Shown here one piece after another: positions 40,301 to 53,124 of a stretch of 64,000 bases of DNA; within the stretch, counting starts at the first letter, position 1, and each line of letters opens with the position of its first letter. Below the pieces are notes generated by a model. It was not told the DNA's origin, ran no database searches, and saw only the letters and a list, made by a program, of their open reading frames with translations. Source of the DNA: Sipunculus nudus (lineage: Eukaryota > Annelida > Sipuncula > Golfingiida > Sipunculidae); NCBI GenBank assembly GCA_026874595.1, contig CM049311.1, positions 61,324,453 through 61,388,452 of the forward strand, read 5' to 3'. A program made the position numbers and the translations under genes.

Positions 40301-42030
40301 TTCATGTATGTTACACAACAGTTAGTTCAGATTGATATCTCAGGATGACGTCAAGAATGTGACACCGCGGTGAATTCACAACAGTGAGCTCATAGTGATA
40401 TCATGGCATGAGCTCATGTATGTTAAATGAAAGCTAGTTCAGATTGATATCTCAGGATTATGTCAAAAATGTGACACCATGGTGAATTCACAAGCTTGAG
40501 TTCACAGTGATGACATTGCTTGAGTTCATGTCTGTTACACAACAGTGAGTTCACGGTGATATCCCAGTATGAGGTAAAAATATGACAGCACGGTGAATCA
40601 CAACTTTGAAACCACAATGATATCATGCGTGAGGTCTTGTATATTACTCATCAGCGAGCTCACTGTGATACCACAGGATGACGTCAAAATGTGACACCAC
40701 ATTAAATCCACAACCGTGAACTCAAAGTGACAGAATACAAGCATAGCAGTGAGATCATGTATGTTATAAAAAAAGTTAGTTCACAATGATATCACAGGAT
40801 GACGTCAAAATGTGACACCACATTGATTTCACAACCATGAACTCACAGTGATATCATGACATGGGTTCATGTATGTAACACAACAGTTAGTTCAGATAGA
40901 TATCTCAGGATGACGTCAAAAACGTGAAACCACGGTGAATTCAGAACCGTGAGCTCACAGGGATATTATGGCATGAGTTCACGTCTGTTACACAACACTC
41001 AGTCCACAATGATATCACAGGATGACATCAAAAATGTGACACCACGGTGAATACACAACCATGAGCTCAAAGTGAAATCATGGCATGAGTTAATATCTGT
41101 TACATAACAGTGAGTTCACAGTGTTTCTCAGGAGAACATAAAAAATGTGACACCACGGTGAATTCACAACGTTGAGTTCACAGTGACAGCATAGCAGTGA
41201 GATCATGTATGTTATACAAGAGTGAGTTCACAATGATATCACAGGATGACGTCAAAATGTGACACCACATTGAATTCACAACCGTGAGCTCACAGTGAAA
41301 TCATGGCATGGGTTCATGTATGTTTCACAACAGTTAGTTCAGATTGATATCTCAGGATGATGTCAAAAATATTACACCGCGGTGAATTCAGAACCGTGAG
41401 CTCATAGTGATATCATGGCATGAGTTCATGTCTGTTACACAACACTGAGTCCACAATAATATCACAGGATAACATCAAAATGTGACATCACGGTAAATTC
41501 ACAACCGTGAGCTCACAGTGATATCTCAGGATGACGTCAAAAATGTGACACCAAGGTGAATTCAGAACCATGAGCTCATAGTGATATCATGGCATGAGTT
41601 CATGTATGTTAAACAACACTTGAGTCCACAATGATATCACAGGATGGTATCAAAATGTGACACCACGGTGAATACACAACCGTGAGCTCACAGTGAAATC
41701 ATGGCATGAGTTAATGTCTGTTACACAACAGTGAGTTCATAGTGATATCCCAGGATGAGGTCATAAATGTGACACCATGCTGAATTCATAACGTTGAGCT
41801 CACAATGATAACTGACGTGAGTTCATGTATGTTACTCATCAGCGGGCTCACAGTGATATCACAGGATGACGTCAAATATAACATCACATTGAATCCACAA
41901 CCAGGAGCTCACAGTGATGGCATAGCAGTGAGATCATGTATATTATACAAGAGTGAGTACACAGTGATTTCATGCCATGCGTTCATGTCTGTTGCATTGC
42001 AATGAGTTCACCGTGATATCATGCATGTCC
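36350..42030. repeat. Satellite array of about 112-bp units
   Basis: Unit order: GTGAGTTCACAGTGATATCA, CAGGATGACGTCAAAAATGTG, ACACCACGGTGAATTCACAA, CCGTGAGCTCACAGTGATAT, CATGGCATGAGTTCATGTCT, GTTACACAACA. About 30 units, diverged, with larger repeats of several units (e.g. 39530-39960 resembles 40085-40520). Many units hold the CRE octamer TGACGTCA. Two unit halves are themselves related (both begin GTGAG(T/C)TCACAGTGATATCA), so the 112-mer is an old dimer. Split by the hAT-like element at 36588. Confidence 0.9.
36588..38631. mobile_element. hAT-like non-autonomous DNA element 3, inserted in the satellite
   Basis: Ends CAGACCTGGGAGCC and GGCTCCCAGGTCTG, perfect over 14 bp, flanked by a perfect 8-bp duplication CCACCGTG (36580-36587, 38632-38639). 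Subterminal zones repeat GGCTGGCTAGCCGG at left and CGGCGGCGGCTGGC at right. The 1.8 kb interior has a (TA)n tract (37271-37327) and no transposase frame. Confidence 0.95.
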
Positions 42031-43390
42031 CCAAAATCTCCTACCATGCCGAAAATTGGGTCAATAGGACTTCGTTCCTTCGAGATATTAAGGAAAAACA
42101 TCAATTTTTTTATTAGAAATCTATTTTCACACTTCAGGACTGCCTAATATCAAAACCACTCCTCTATATAGTTCCTATGTACATGCCAGAAATTAAATCA
42201 GTATTATTTAATTTTAAAAAGTTATGGGCCCAAACATAATGGACTTTGTAAAAAAATCAGGAAAGATATTTGGTCACTCAAGACCAAAAGTGTTAAAGGT
42301 ACGGACTTTTTTTAGTAATACAACCTTAATTAATCAAAATTTAATTGTATACCAAAACTTAGATCAAAAGCTGTTAATTTTTTTTAATATTGGCAAAAAT
42401 ATAAAATTGGTACCTTAAATTTTGCCCAACTTTGGCCACGGCACGTTTTTTCCAGAAAGTACTGTGGATTTAATTTTCACAGCATGTACACATAAGGATT
42501 TAATCAGTTAAAATCTGAAATTTGAAAATAAAAGCTGCAAAATTAGGCTAGTTATTGAATTTTTTGGATGCTCTTGTTGTATTCCCACACATTGTCAAGC
42601 AGTCCACTTTGGTCACTGTAGGTCATTCAGTGCATATCTCTATGCTCCCCAGGCTGTTGGCATAATATAATGTTAGATGTCCCAAAGATCTACCAAGCTG
42701 AAACTGGGTCTTTGCGACTTTGTTCCTTTGAGAAATTAAGGAAAAACCTCAATTCTTTTATTAAAAACATATTTTCATCCATCAGGACTGCCTTATATCA
42801 AAACCACTCATCTGTTTTTCCTCATATTTACCATAAATATTCCACTATATGGTTCCAATATACATGCCAGAAATAAGGTCTGTATTGTATAATTTAAAAA
42901 GTTATGGGCTCAAACATAATGCATTTTGTAAAAAATCGGAAAAGATATTTGATCGCTTAACACAAAACATGTTAAAGCTAAGGCCTTTTTTCCAGTAATA
43001 TAACTTTAATTAATCAAAATTTAATTGTATACCCAAAATTAGATCAAAATCTTTTAAATTTTTTAAAATATTAGCAAAAATAAAAATTGGTACCTAAATT
43101 TTGCCCAACTTTGGCCACGGCATGTTTTTTTCCTGTAAGTACTGTGGATTTAATTTTCACAGCATGTGCACATAAGGATTTAATCTGTTAAAATCTGAAA
43201 TTTGAAAATAAAAGCTGCAAAATTAGGCTAGTAATTGAATTTTTTGGAGCCTCTGGTTGTATTCCCTTACATTGTCGAGCAGTCCACTTTGGTGACTGTA
43301 GGTCATTCAGTGCAGCTCTCTCCACTGAGTCTAGCTTGATCAGGCTGTCTGCAGTTAATACCATACCACAGGGAGCCTTTTTCTCTGGCA
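42031..43390. repeat. Two tandem copies of a 600-700 bp element body
   Basis: 42045-42660 and 42675-43370 share AATTGGGTC(A/T), TTCGTTCCTTCGAGATATTAAGG-like, TATCAAAACCACTC, CAACTTTGGCCACGGCA and TGTGGATTTAATTTTCACAG. A third copy is at 44300-44835. Poly-C at 43392-43408 closes the block. Confidence 0.8.
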
Positions 43391-43409
43391 ACCCCCCCCC
43401 CCCCCCCCA

Positions 43410-44090
43410 ACCACCATTCTGTTGACAGACCTGTACTATGAACTAGATGAATCTTAAAATTAACATTTTTCAGCAACAAGCCGTAACAACGGATACCCCT
43501 CCCCCACCCACCCCTTCAATACACAGGACTAAAAAACAAGATGAATCTTATAATTTTAATGTTAAATAAATTCTTTTTGATGAGACTTGGACAATTTGAT
43601 TGTTTTAAAGAAAAAATATTCAGGAATTTAATCCTAATATTCAAATGTGATAAAATATTAGGATCTAATGTAAGTGCTAACTGACAAGATTTAAGAAGAT
43701 ATAAATACTTTGTAACATTTCATTCATATCTCTTAAAGTTGGCAGAGCCTAGGTGTGAATAACACTGTTAACTTAATATTAAAATTAGGAATATTGGTCA
43801 AACTTTGTGGGATTAATTTTTAACTCATATGGCCATACATTTAACTTTTGAAAACTTAATTACCTTCATACATTATTTGTTTATGAAATTTTACTTTTAT
43901 ATAACACTTACCGTAGGCCTATTTGTTCCCTTGGTGCATCACTAAATGGTTTAGCTCATGTCCATTATTCTATAATTTATAGTTTCATTTTAGCAGGGCC
44001 ATTTTCTCATAGCTTTTCTAATGATAATATGCATGAAAAACCAAAAGAAATAAAAATATTTTGCAGTTACTAATATTTTCCAAAATTCAG
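43410..44090. other. Nothing recognised
   Basis: AT-rich, no partner or frame. 44085-44120 begins a sequence also seen at 53125 (GACCCATGGGTCCCTTGTT). Confidence 0.5.
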
Positions 44091-44177
44091 CTAAGCGATG
44101 TGACCCATGGGTCCCTTGTTAAAGGGTTTTTGGACAATTTTCCCGGCTTTGGCCCCCCTTTTCCTGACCTAAAGACC

Positions 44178-44835
44178 TTTTTAGCCCAGCGGACTATAAG
44201 TCATCTGAGCTATAGTCGTGGTCCTTTGTCCGTCGTCCGTCCGTTACCAGGGCATGTGTTGAAACCGTTGGAGTTGGACCTATGAATCCAAAATTTTGCA
44301 TCCAGTTAGATCACCTACCAAAGCGAAAATTGGGTCACTAGGACTTTGTTCCTTTGAAATATTAAGGAAAAACCTCCGTGTTCCATAAAAAAGCCATTGT
44401 TACACTTAAAGGCTGCCTAATATCGAAACCACTGGTATGTTTTGGATAATATTTAGTGTTCATATTCTTCCATACATTTTCTATTAAAATACCAAAACAT
44501 TAGGTCAGTATTGAGTATTGTTTTGAAGTTATGGGTCCAAATACAGTGCAATTTTCTTAAAATCAGGAAATATATTTACTCACTTAACATGATAATTGCT
44601 GAAACTGGAGACTCTTTTTCAGGGATATAACTTTATCAAATCAAGATTCAATTGTTAACCAAAAATAAGATCTGACTTTTGCAATTTTTTTAAGTTATTA
44701 GCATAAATAAAAAATCATTACCTTAAATTTTGTCCAACTTTGGCTACAGCACGTTTTCCCCCTGTAAGCACTGTTGATTTAGTTTTCACAGCATATATGC
44801 ATAAGTATTTAATCTTTTAAAATCTGAAATTTCAA
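44178..44835. repeat. Array-free copy of the element at 36205
   Basis: Starts TTTTTAGCCCAGCGGACTAT and runs through GAGCTATAGTCGTGGTCC, CCAGTTAGATCACC and AATTGGGTCACTAGGAC to TGTTGATTTAGTTTTCACAG. Comparison places the satellite of 36350-42030 between GTTAGATC and CTACCA. Confidence 0.8.
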
Positions 44836-45870
44836 AGGAATTGATTGAAAAGAGAAGCTTTTATTCAAGTTTTAATTCACCATGTCAAGTGTTGTTTACA
44901 TCAGGCCCACCTTGTAGAACAGCCTTCACTTGTATTATGAACTACAAAGCCAAAGCTACATTTTGCCCACTTGTGAGCAAACGAACTGAACCCATCCGAT
45001 TATACATGACACTGAAATTCCTTTATGCTGAAGGCATTCGCCATGCATAAGCTTCAAATGAAACAATGATTTGCTGTAGTAACTTGCTAGGGAATCCATG
45101 AACATTCTTTATTATAATTTTAATTTTCTAAAAATTTCGTCAGCTTACATCAATAATGCGAAAATAATCATAACTTCCTCCAGTGTCCTATACCTCATGG
45201 AGAGGAGGCCGGTCATGGTGGTAGCAACATGATTTTAAAGATTGAGATTTGAATTTTGACTGTTGTTCTTGCTAAGTTCTTAACACCTATTTTCCTTAAT
45301 TTGAATACGACTATATTGAAACAGAGCAACTCTCACTTAAAAGGGTCAAATACGAGACAGATTGTGCTTGTACCGGTATGTATACAATGGTATCATACTG
45401 GATTGGTAAAATGCAGGTAAAGGAGGATGATGCACAAATATGTTGTTATAAAAGCCAGTGATTTGTTGTCTTTGGTATAACATTTCTGATAACAATGAGA
45501 TGGTTCACACAAAGCTCAACACTGTCACTAACACCATCGATGAACATCCCGGAAGCTATAAGTTTTTTTTAAAGCCCTTACATGATATTCTTTGGCAACT
45601 TGCTACAATGGATTGTTTTGCTTTTACACTGCATGGCCACCCAATCGCAGTGACTTTTATATGTAACCTGTATGTTATTCTTCAGTTTTCAATCTTTATT
45701 TTTATATAAACAAGGCCTACAGGCCTAATGCGAACCTGTGCATTGGGAAATACACCAGGTATAATGCTGCAATGCTGGACCATTACTTTTCATATATATG
45801 AACAATGCAAGTACTAAACAATTTGAATAAGAAACAATTACACAAACTCTGCTGAAATTCTGGAATAGGT
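44836..45870. other. Nothing recognised
   Basis: AT-rich with small ORFs of no recognisable family. Confidence 0.5.
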
Positions 45871-45879
45871 GCACAGAAC

Positions 45880-46110
45880 ACTAAAAAAATTGTAGCTGGC
45901 ACCACCAGTCTTGTATACAATGAAGCTATCAGAGATATATACATATGCCCAATTTCAGACTGATATATCAAACCCCTCCTGAGATAAACGCAGGGACACA
46001 CACTGTGCAAAAGTCATGGTAGGTGGCAACACCTGTCTTGTGAGCGAGAGAGCCATCAAAGACACATAGACAGGTCAAAATATTAGGCCAATACATCAAA
46101 CTTACCTTGA
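45880..46110. repeat. Degraded unit related to element B
   Basis: Carries GCACCACCAGTCTTGTATAC and GTGGCAACACCTGTCTTGTG in the same alternation as element B units (6708-8450), with the palindromes decayed. Confidence 0.55.
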
Positions 46111-46189
46111 GTCTGATGCATGGGGCTGACCAGGTTTTGGTGAGAAAGGCTGTTGCCCCAAGTGAACTGTGACAAATTGCTTGATCAGG

Positions 46190-46715
46190 CTACTGCACTG
46201 AGTTAACTCATGACCTGCACCTGGCTAGACTGAGTGAACTTTTGACCTGTACCTCGCTGCACTGAGTGAACTCTTGACCTGTTGCATAATCTGACACAGT
46301 TGGCAGTCTGCCAAAGCTATAAATAGAATGCAGCTCCTGCACTGAGTAAACTCCTGACCCATACCTGGCTGCACTGAGTGAACTCTTGACCTGTTGCTTA
46401 ATCTGATACAGTTGGCAGTCTGCCAAAGCTATAAATAGATCCAGACTGACCTCTAGCCTGTTGCCAAATCTGAAACAGTAGCCACACCATTGCAAAGCTC
46501 ATGCAGGGGCCTTGCCCTGAGGGGCTTGACACCCATGAAGTGATCACATGGTGCCCATGAGGTGTTCACATGTCACCTATTAGGTGATCACATGCCATGT
46601 GCTTGGCTGCACTGATTGAACTCTTGACCTATATCTGGCTGCACTGATTGAACTCTTGACCTATATCTGGCTGCACTGAATGAACTCTTGATCTGTTTCC
46701 AAATCTGAAACAGTT
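46190..46715. repeat. Tandem repeat around CTGCACTGAGTGAACTCTTG
   Basis: At least seven copies of GGCTGCACTGA(G/T)TGAACTC with variable spacers including CAGTTGGCAGTCTGCCAAAG. Unit length varies. Confidence 0.75.
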
Positions 46716-47048
46716 GGCAGTTTCTCAACCTTTTTAAAGATACGGGTTCAATCTTGGCTTGTTAGTATATCTGTTTACACATACTGAAAGACTGTGGCTA
46801 AAATTATTTTTTTCAAGCCGACATATTCATAAACTTTTTATCAAAATATCTAGAATAATAAAAGATGCAGTACTTTCATTGTTAAAGGTCCAATAGTTCT
46901 GCCAAAAATCATTCTAGTAAACTTGAACAAAGGCCACCTAAGAATAATTTTTGTGCAGTGTTACAGAAGATATAATTGAAATAATAATTTTGTAGAAGAA
47001 CACTACTGCAGTCCTCAGTTTCAAAAAGACATAATAATGGCTATAAGA

Positions 47049-47237
47049 CAGGGTTGTTATTTTTCCCGGGAAAAACTAGTTTTTCCCGGACAGTTGGAAA
47101 AACCCGGGATTAATTGGAAATAACTGGGGAAAACTGGTTAGTATTGGGAATTACTGGGGAAAATGTCTGATCAAAATTTTTGAGAGAGTATAATGATATA
47201 TAGTTAATTAATTCTGTTTAATGTTGAAATTATATGT

Positions 47238-47288
<51 letters not shown>

Positions 47289-48193
47289 CACCAGAGTTGG
47301 GTCCAAAAGTACTCGTACTCATAGTACTCGTACTCATGAGTACTTTTTTGAGTACTCAGTACTCATACTTGAGTACTTTTTAAAAATCACAAAAGTACTC
47401 GTACTTGTACTCGAGTACTTTGAAAGTATTCGGTACTCATGAGTTTTTCATGAGTACTTTTGGGTATTTCATATTTTTTCTAAATAAACTTTAATCTCAA
47501 TTTATTATATTTGTTATAGTTTATTTTAGAATATTATAGTAAGATATATGCAAACCGCTTCTTTAATAAGTTAATGCGTTGATGTATTTCAACTGTATAT
47601 GGCCTGTTTATATGCCCTAGAGTTTACATTTCGCCTCAGTATTTTGATTAAGTATAACACAACATTGTATATATTTTTATTTTGTACTGGGTTTTCATTA
47701 ATAAAATAATTTTAACTTTCCGAGAATATATTTAATTCAATAACATCATTAAACAAGTTTGGTTACAAAACGTACTCATTTAAGTACTCATGAGTACATT
47801 TGAGTACTTAAAAGAGTGCAAAAGTACTCATCCTTGTACTCGAGTACTTTTAAAGTACTCAGTACTCGTACTTGAGTACTTGAAAAGTACCTGGACCAAA
47901 CTCTGATATACACATACATATATACATATATGCATATATTTTCATATCTTGGTTTTTATGATTTGAGTATGTTTGTTTAAATATATAAATATATATATGT
48001 GTGTGTGTGTGTGTGTGAGATGATATTTCCTTTTAATTCAGTCAGATATCTGCTGGTCTCTCCTTTTATAAGATTATTAGAGGTTTTTCCCAGTTTTTCC
48101 CATTTTCCCACTTTTAGAGGTTTTTCCAAAGGCGGTAAATATCGGTATTTACCAGCTGGTAAATACCACACTGGGAAAAACTTAACAACCCTG
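47049..48193. mobile_element. hAT-like non-autonomous DNA element 4 (outer)
   Basis: Ends CAGGGTTGTTATTTTTCCC and GGGAAAAACTTAACAACCCTG, flanked by a perfect 8-bp duplication CTATAAGA (47041-47048, 48194-48201). Subterminal zones are rich in TTTTTCCC(A/G) motifs. A (TA)n tract inside hosts element 5. No transposase. One isolated end of this family lies at 25886-26009. Confidence 0.95.
47292..47905. mobile_element. hAT-like non-autonomous DNA element 5, nested in element 4
   Basis: Ends CAGAGTTGGGTCCA and TGGACCAAACTCTG, flanked by a perfect 8-bp duplication ATATACAC (47284-47291, 47906-47913). Subterminal zones repeat GTACTC/GAGTAC many times. 614 bp, no coding capacity. It sits in the (TA)n tract of element 4, so it is younger. 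Confidence 0.95.
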
Positions 48194-48369
48194 CTATAAG
48201 ACCAACTTAAGCTTTTCACAACACAACCAAAACTCAACAAAGTCAGTATATTCTGATATGATTGAAAGAACCATGTCCTAGGATAATTCTTTTGAAAAAT
48301 TGAACAATTCAACTTGACAGTTTCATCATTAAGCTGAAAGAGGCTAATATTAGGAGTTTTTTTGCCCAT

Positions 48370-50600
48370 AAAAAACAGGTCAATGTAGGTGGCACCACAA
48401 AATCTGCAATTTCAAATATGAGTCATATGACCAACATTTGCACAATACCTGGTAATGCTAGCTTCTGTCATTTCTGAGAGTACTATGTCAGTATGCTTAC
48501 TTGGCCAAACGACTGTTCAAATTTGTGTAGCTCCACTAAAATGCAAACCATTTGAACAAACTTGAGAGGGCTTGCCTCTGGGATCATTTATGTAAAATAT
48601 TGAACAATTTGGCTGGGCCGTCTACAAGAAGCTTTTTCCCTATAAAATCTAAGTAAATGCAGATAGCAAAAAAATAAGCTGAATCCCATAAAATTTGATA
48701 TGTGACAGATTATTGCATAAAATCTGGGAATGGTAGCTCCTGCTATTCCTGAGAAATTATGGATTAATGTACAGATGACCAATGACCCCCGTACAAAAAA
48801 TGGTCATTTCAGGTGGCGCCACCAATACCTGAATTTCATATATGACTCATGTGACCAACACTGGCAAAAATTTGGTGATGATAGCTGAGACTGTCATTTT
48901 AGTATGCTTTTTTGGACAGATGACTAAGTTCAATTCCTGTAACTCGGCCAAAATTCACCAAACTTGAACAATTGGAACAAAATTGAGGGAGATGGTATAA
49001 AAGATTATTTCTGTGAAATATTGAACAATGTGGCTTGAGTGTTTCAGAGGAGAAGATTTTTAAAGGTTTTTTTAGCTTTTTCTCTATAAAATTTAAGAAA
49101 ATTTTCAGATGGCTAATTTTTTGCTAGCTCCAATCATTTTCAAAATAGTATGGGTTAACGTACAGTAGACAAACGCCGTCACACCATCGCATTAGCTCAC
49201 AGGTTAACCAAAAATTAATACAGATGCATATTGAATGCAAAATTGTAATACAGATACATCTCACTGATGACAAAATCTTGAATTAATTTGACTATGGATA
49301 CCAATTATTTATAATCCATGTACAGCCGTCTTTATATACCCACAGAGAGCTGTATACCTGTGATTGTAAACATTGCCTGGCATGAGGAATATCTAAAAAT
49401 CATAAATCTACATTTTTTAAAAGCTTTAAAAAACATTCTTGTCAATATTAACCATAGATAACCTGAAATCTAAATGTCTAGAGGCATGATGTAATAAATG
49501 CTGATAAACTGGTGCCAGTCTAGATGTATTTGCTTTACACAGCTAACATACATGGTAAAATGACTCAATTGAATCTTTATAATTCAGCCAAAATTCATTC
49601 TTTGGAACCATAAAAGACAATTATTATAAGAATTATTCAGGGGATTATTCCTGTAAAATATTAAACAAATTGGCCTCAGAAGGGTCAGTCAAAAATTTTT
49701 TTTCAGGTTTATAACTCATATTGGAAAATACAGCAAAATGGCTAAGTTAAGCTTCCCATAACTCAGCCAAAAATTACTGAACCAAAACCATTTGAACAAA
49801 CTTGAATTATCAACATCTAAGGATAATTAATGTGTGAGATTTAAGAATTTGGCCCAGTGGTTTTTGAGGAGAAGATCTTTGTAGCCACTGAGCTAAAATG
49901 GGCTGTTACAGCATATGACTAAATTCAGCTTCCCATAACTCAGCCAAAGTCACTGAACCGAGACCATTTGAACAAACTTCAGAAAGCACTACCCTAGGAT
50001 CATTTCTGTGCGATATTAAACTATTTGGCCATATGGTTTCAGAGAAGAAGTTTTTTGTAGCTGTCAGTATGATACCGGCACTGATGACCCCCGTAAAAAA
50101 AGGCCGATGCAGGTGGCGCCACCAATACCTCAATTTAAGATATGTCTCATGTGAACAACATTGGCATAAAATTTGGTGATGATAGCTCCAGCCGTTTCTG
50201 AGATTGTAATTTTAGTATGCTTTTATGGATAGATGACTAAGTTCAACTTCCTCTAACTCGGCCAAAAATCACCAAACTTAAACCATTCGAACAAACTTGA
50301 GAAAGATTATTCCAGGAATCATTTCTGTGAAATATTGGACAATTTGGCTGAACAGTTTCGGAGAAGAAGATTGTTTAAGCTTTTTTAGCTTTTCACCTAT
50401 AATATCTAAGAAAACGCAGTTAGCCAAAAAATAAGCAAAATCCGATATAGTTTTTTAGATGACTAATTTTTTGCATAAAATTTCGTGATGCTACCTCTTG
50501 CCGTTTTCAAGATAGTATGGGTTAACGTACAGACGACGGACGACGAACGCCGGACGACGCCACACCATCGCATAAGCTCACAGGTTCGCTAAAAAGGATC
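48370..50600. repeat. Repeat family III, three linked copies
   Basis: Units begin near 48370, 48785 and 50085 with (C)AGGTGGCGCCACCAATACC, then GACTCATGTGACCAACA, TTTGGTGATGATAGCT and TAAGTTCAA; two end in GGGTTAACGTACAG, CACACCATCGCAT(A/T)AGCTCA. GGTGGCGCCACC is perfect at 48812-48823 and 50112-50123 and worn at about 48388. No coding capacity. Confidence 0.8.
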
Positions 50601-50615
50601 CAATGACTGCAAAGA

Positions 50616-50616
<1 letters not shown>

Positions 50617-50681
<65 letters not shown>
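50617..50681. repeat. (TA)n microsatellite
   Basis: Uninterrupted TA dinucleotides directly after the family III end. Other long (TA)n tracts: 37271-37327, 47241-47270, 52256-52319, 52717-52765, 57136-57197, 59940-59982. Confidence 0.95.
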
Positions 50682-50683
<2 letters not shown>

Positions 50684-50922
50684 GTGCATGGTATACCTAT
50701 ATACATATATAATGGCTCTATATCAAGATAAATACATGTACTATCATTTGGTATTTATTTCTAATGTTTATGCAAGAACTGTCTTCTCAAATATGTCGCT
50801 TTATTTTTTCGATTTAAACTATACAATTTTTAGTTTTTAAATAATTAAAAATGTGTGTGTGTGTGTGATTACCGTCTCAATTTTGGTATCCTATATTTAC
50901 CAATGTTAACACGTACATATAC

Positions 50923-51180
50923 GCAGAATCCCATATCAGTTTGGGACCAGTTGGAGGAACACGATTTCCTTTGCGTCATTCCGGCTCGATATATCGCACC
51001 CGTAATAATTTCTTGCTGGGTAATTCACCTAGGAACAACTAAATTCGCACTCTTTTGTAATTGATTCACGGCCAAGAGGCACAGCCTTCCATTAAGCTTG
51101 CAGAGCGCTCACCCGGATTTGCCGGCCGTGAAACATTTCACGCTTCCTTGCTTCAAATTTGAACTAACGATCTCATGGCT
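50923..51180 (-). repeat. tRNA-derived SINE, worn copy
   Basis: On minus the order is a tRNA-like head (AGATCGTTAGTTCAAATTTG in the box B place), GAGCGCTCTGCAAGCTTAAT and a body matching 61270-61556 throughout, e.g. TAGGTGAATTACCCAGCAAG. About 30 bp is inserted after the head. Too diverged to be active. Confidence 0.75.
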
Positions 51181-52251
51181 GTGTATGTTGTTCTCTGTAT
51201 CCCTATACAACACGGAAAACTACGCAAATACTAACTATAAACATATTTGCGAAATAAGTACAAATCTTTTAACCGATTTTAAAGACGTGTGCATGCTTTT
51301 TGCAGTGATTTTCCAATGGTTATATTAATTTTAATTCAAAACTGTTATAATTTTTAAAAATTAAAATGACGTAAAACATGAGAATCTGCTTTTATCTCCC
51401 ATATTTTTTATTTAACGAGGTTTTGTTGCCATATATTCCTTCTTTTTATTGCATTCTAATATTTTGGGTTGCTGCTATTTTGTTACAGAATTTTAACGTA
51501 ACTCTTAAAATATAAAAATATGCATTTTGCAGGGTTAACAAATGGTATATTTTTTATCATAAAATACATCATATATGCAGGCGAACCTTAATTAGCTTTC
51601 TATCTTTTTTTTTATGTAGAATCCTTTCATTGGTAAGAAAATAGCCAACTCAATCTTTCAAAATAATTTCCAAGCATTGCTTAATTAAAGTCTGTAATGG
51701 TGTCAAATAACATGGTACACATGGGGCATTAAATAAACTAAAATTACTATAATTACTTAAGTATACTGCTGAGTAGCAAAAAAAAAAAAAAAAAAAAAAA
51801 AAGTTCGTTATGCTGTATCTTTTGCATATACCATTCAGGAGAAAGTGAAATATACCTTTTACCTCACAGATAATAATTAAAAGAAAAAGGGGGCGCCACC
51901 TAAAGGTTACATGCACATCCAAATCACGTGATCATTATTTTGGAAACGGACACCATGTGCACCTTTTAGGCAAACACGTCATGTATGCAGGATTGTAGGC
52001 ATACTGGGGTTTCGAAAAAAAAAGAGAAAAGTTAGTTTTAACACACACTGACTGAGATACTAAGCCAACACAAGTCTCGCTGCACTCATATACTAGTCAC
52101 AAGATCAATATGCACTTACAATCTTGGGCTCATAACCCCAGAAATTCCTTAGATATTAGATAACAGAAATAAAGTAATACACATGAAATCATAATTTGTG
52201 AGAATGACATTTAAGAACCTTAAAGAAAAGTTCAAGGCTTATAGTTTTAAG

Positions 52252-52328
<77 letters not shown>

Positions 52329-52711
52329 AATTTAAAGTACACTTGTTTTGGTAAAGTTAAAAAGTTGGGTAATTAACTGAAGTTTCTTGGAGGCCATATC
52401 ATATTGCATTGTCAAGTGCAGCAACCCAAATTCTGGTCACTGCAGGTCACGGAGCACGGTCTTCCCTGGTACTAGATTATAGTCATGCCTGGCTCATGCA
52501 GCACACCTGTCGTGTCATCGGTTTTCTGTTATTCCCTATCATTCCTCCCTCACAGCAGGCTTAAACTGCATTTCCCCAGACTGCTTATACGTTTCTGGGT
52601 GTTGCACATGCATATTTGTTGGAGGTCTGAGAGTGAATATATGAAAAAAGTCCATCTAACAGGCGAGGTATTACGCCATGAGTAAATAAATCTTGATATA
52701 AAAGGATTCTG

Positions 52712-52773
<62 letters not shown>

Positions 52774-53120
52774 ATGGATATATTAATAAATGATAACATT
52801 AATATTTCTGAAATAGCATAAATTATCGGGTCTTAGATCCCGAACCTTATATTACGCATTTTATACCCATAACTTAATTAAATTATTTTGATGTGTTTGA
52901 ATAAATGCATGTTTATAAGTTACATGCATACTACGGTTACTTAGTTGAGATACTGATATGTGAACATGACAGGCTCCTGCATCTTGAATGTGGTCCATAA
53001 AGGTACAACGGCAAATACAAATGTGTATAATGTGCATTATTTAAATAGTGATATACACAAACATTAACTGTTGCCTTAATTCCATATGCTAGTTTTTTTT
53101 TTAAACAAATATTCTCATAT
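51181..53120. other. Intergenic, low complexity only
   Basis: AT-rich with poly-A (51779-51802) and two (TA)n tracts. A worn AGGGGGCGCCACCT lies at 51886-51902. No gene seen. Confidence 0.5.
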
Positions 53121-53124
53121 TCAA

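Larger units (their letters stand above)
36205..42660. repeat. Repeat element hosting a large satellite array
   Basis: Begins TTTTTAGCTCAGCTGACTA, GAGCTATAGTCGTGGTCC-like and (GTCC)n, then GGACCTACGAATC and CAGTTAGATC (about 36345). The satellite follows. The element resumes at about 42040 with CCTACCATGCCGAAAATTGGG. An array-free relative at 44178-44835 has the two sides joined (CAGTTAGATCACCTACCAAAG), so the satellite is internal to the element. Confidence 0.7.

Noticed and set aside
47221-47442. ORF with YIYIYI repeats
   Set aside because: Translation of a (TA)n tract and a hAT-like element end; same for 56973-57215 and 59809-60093.
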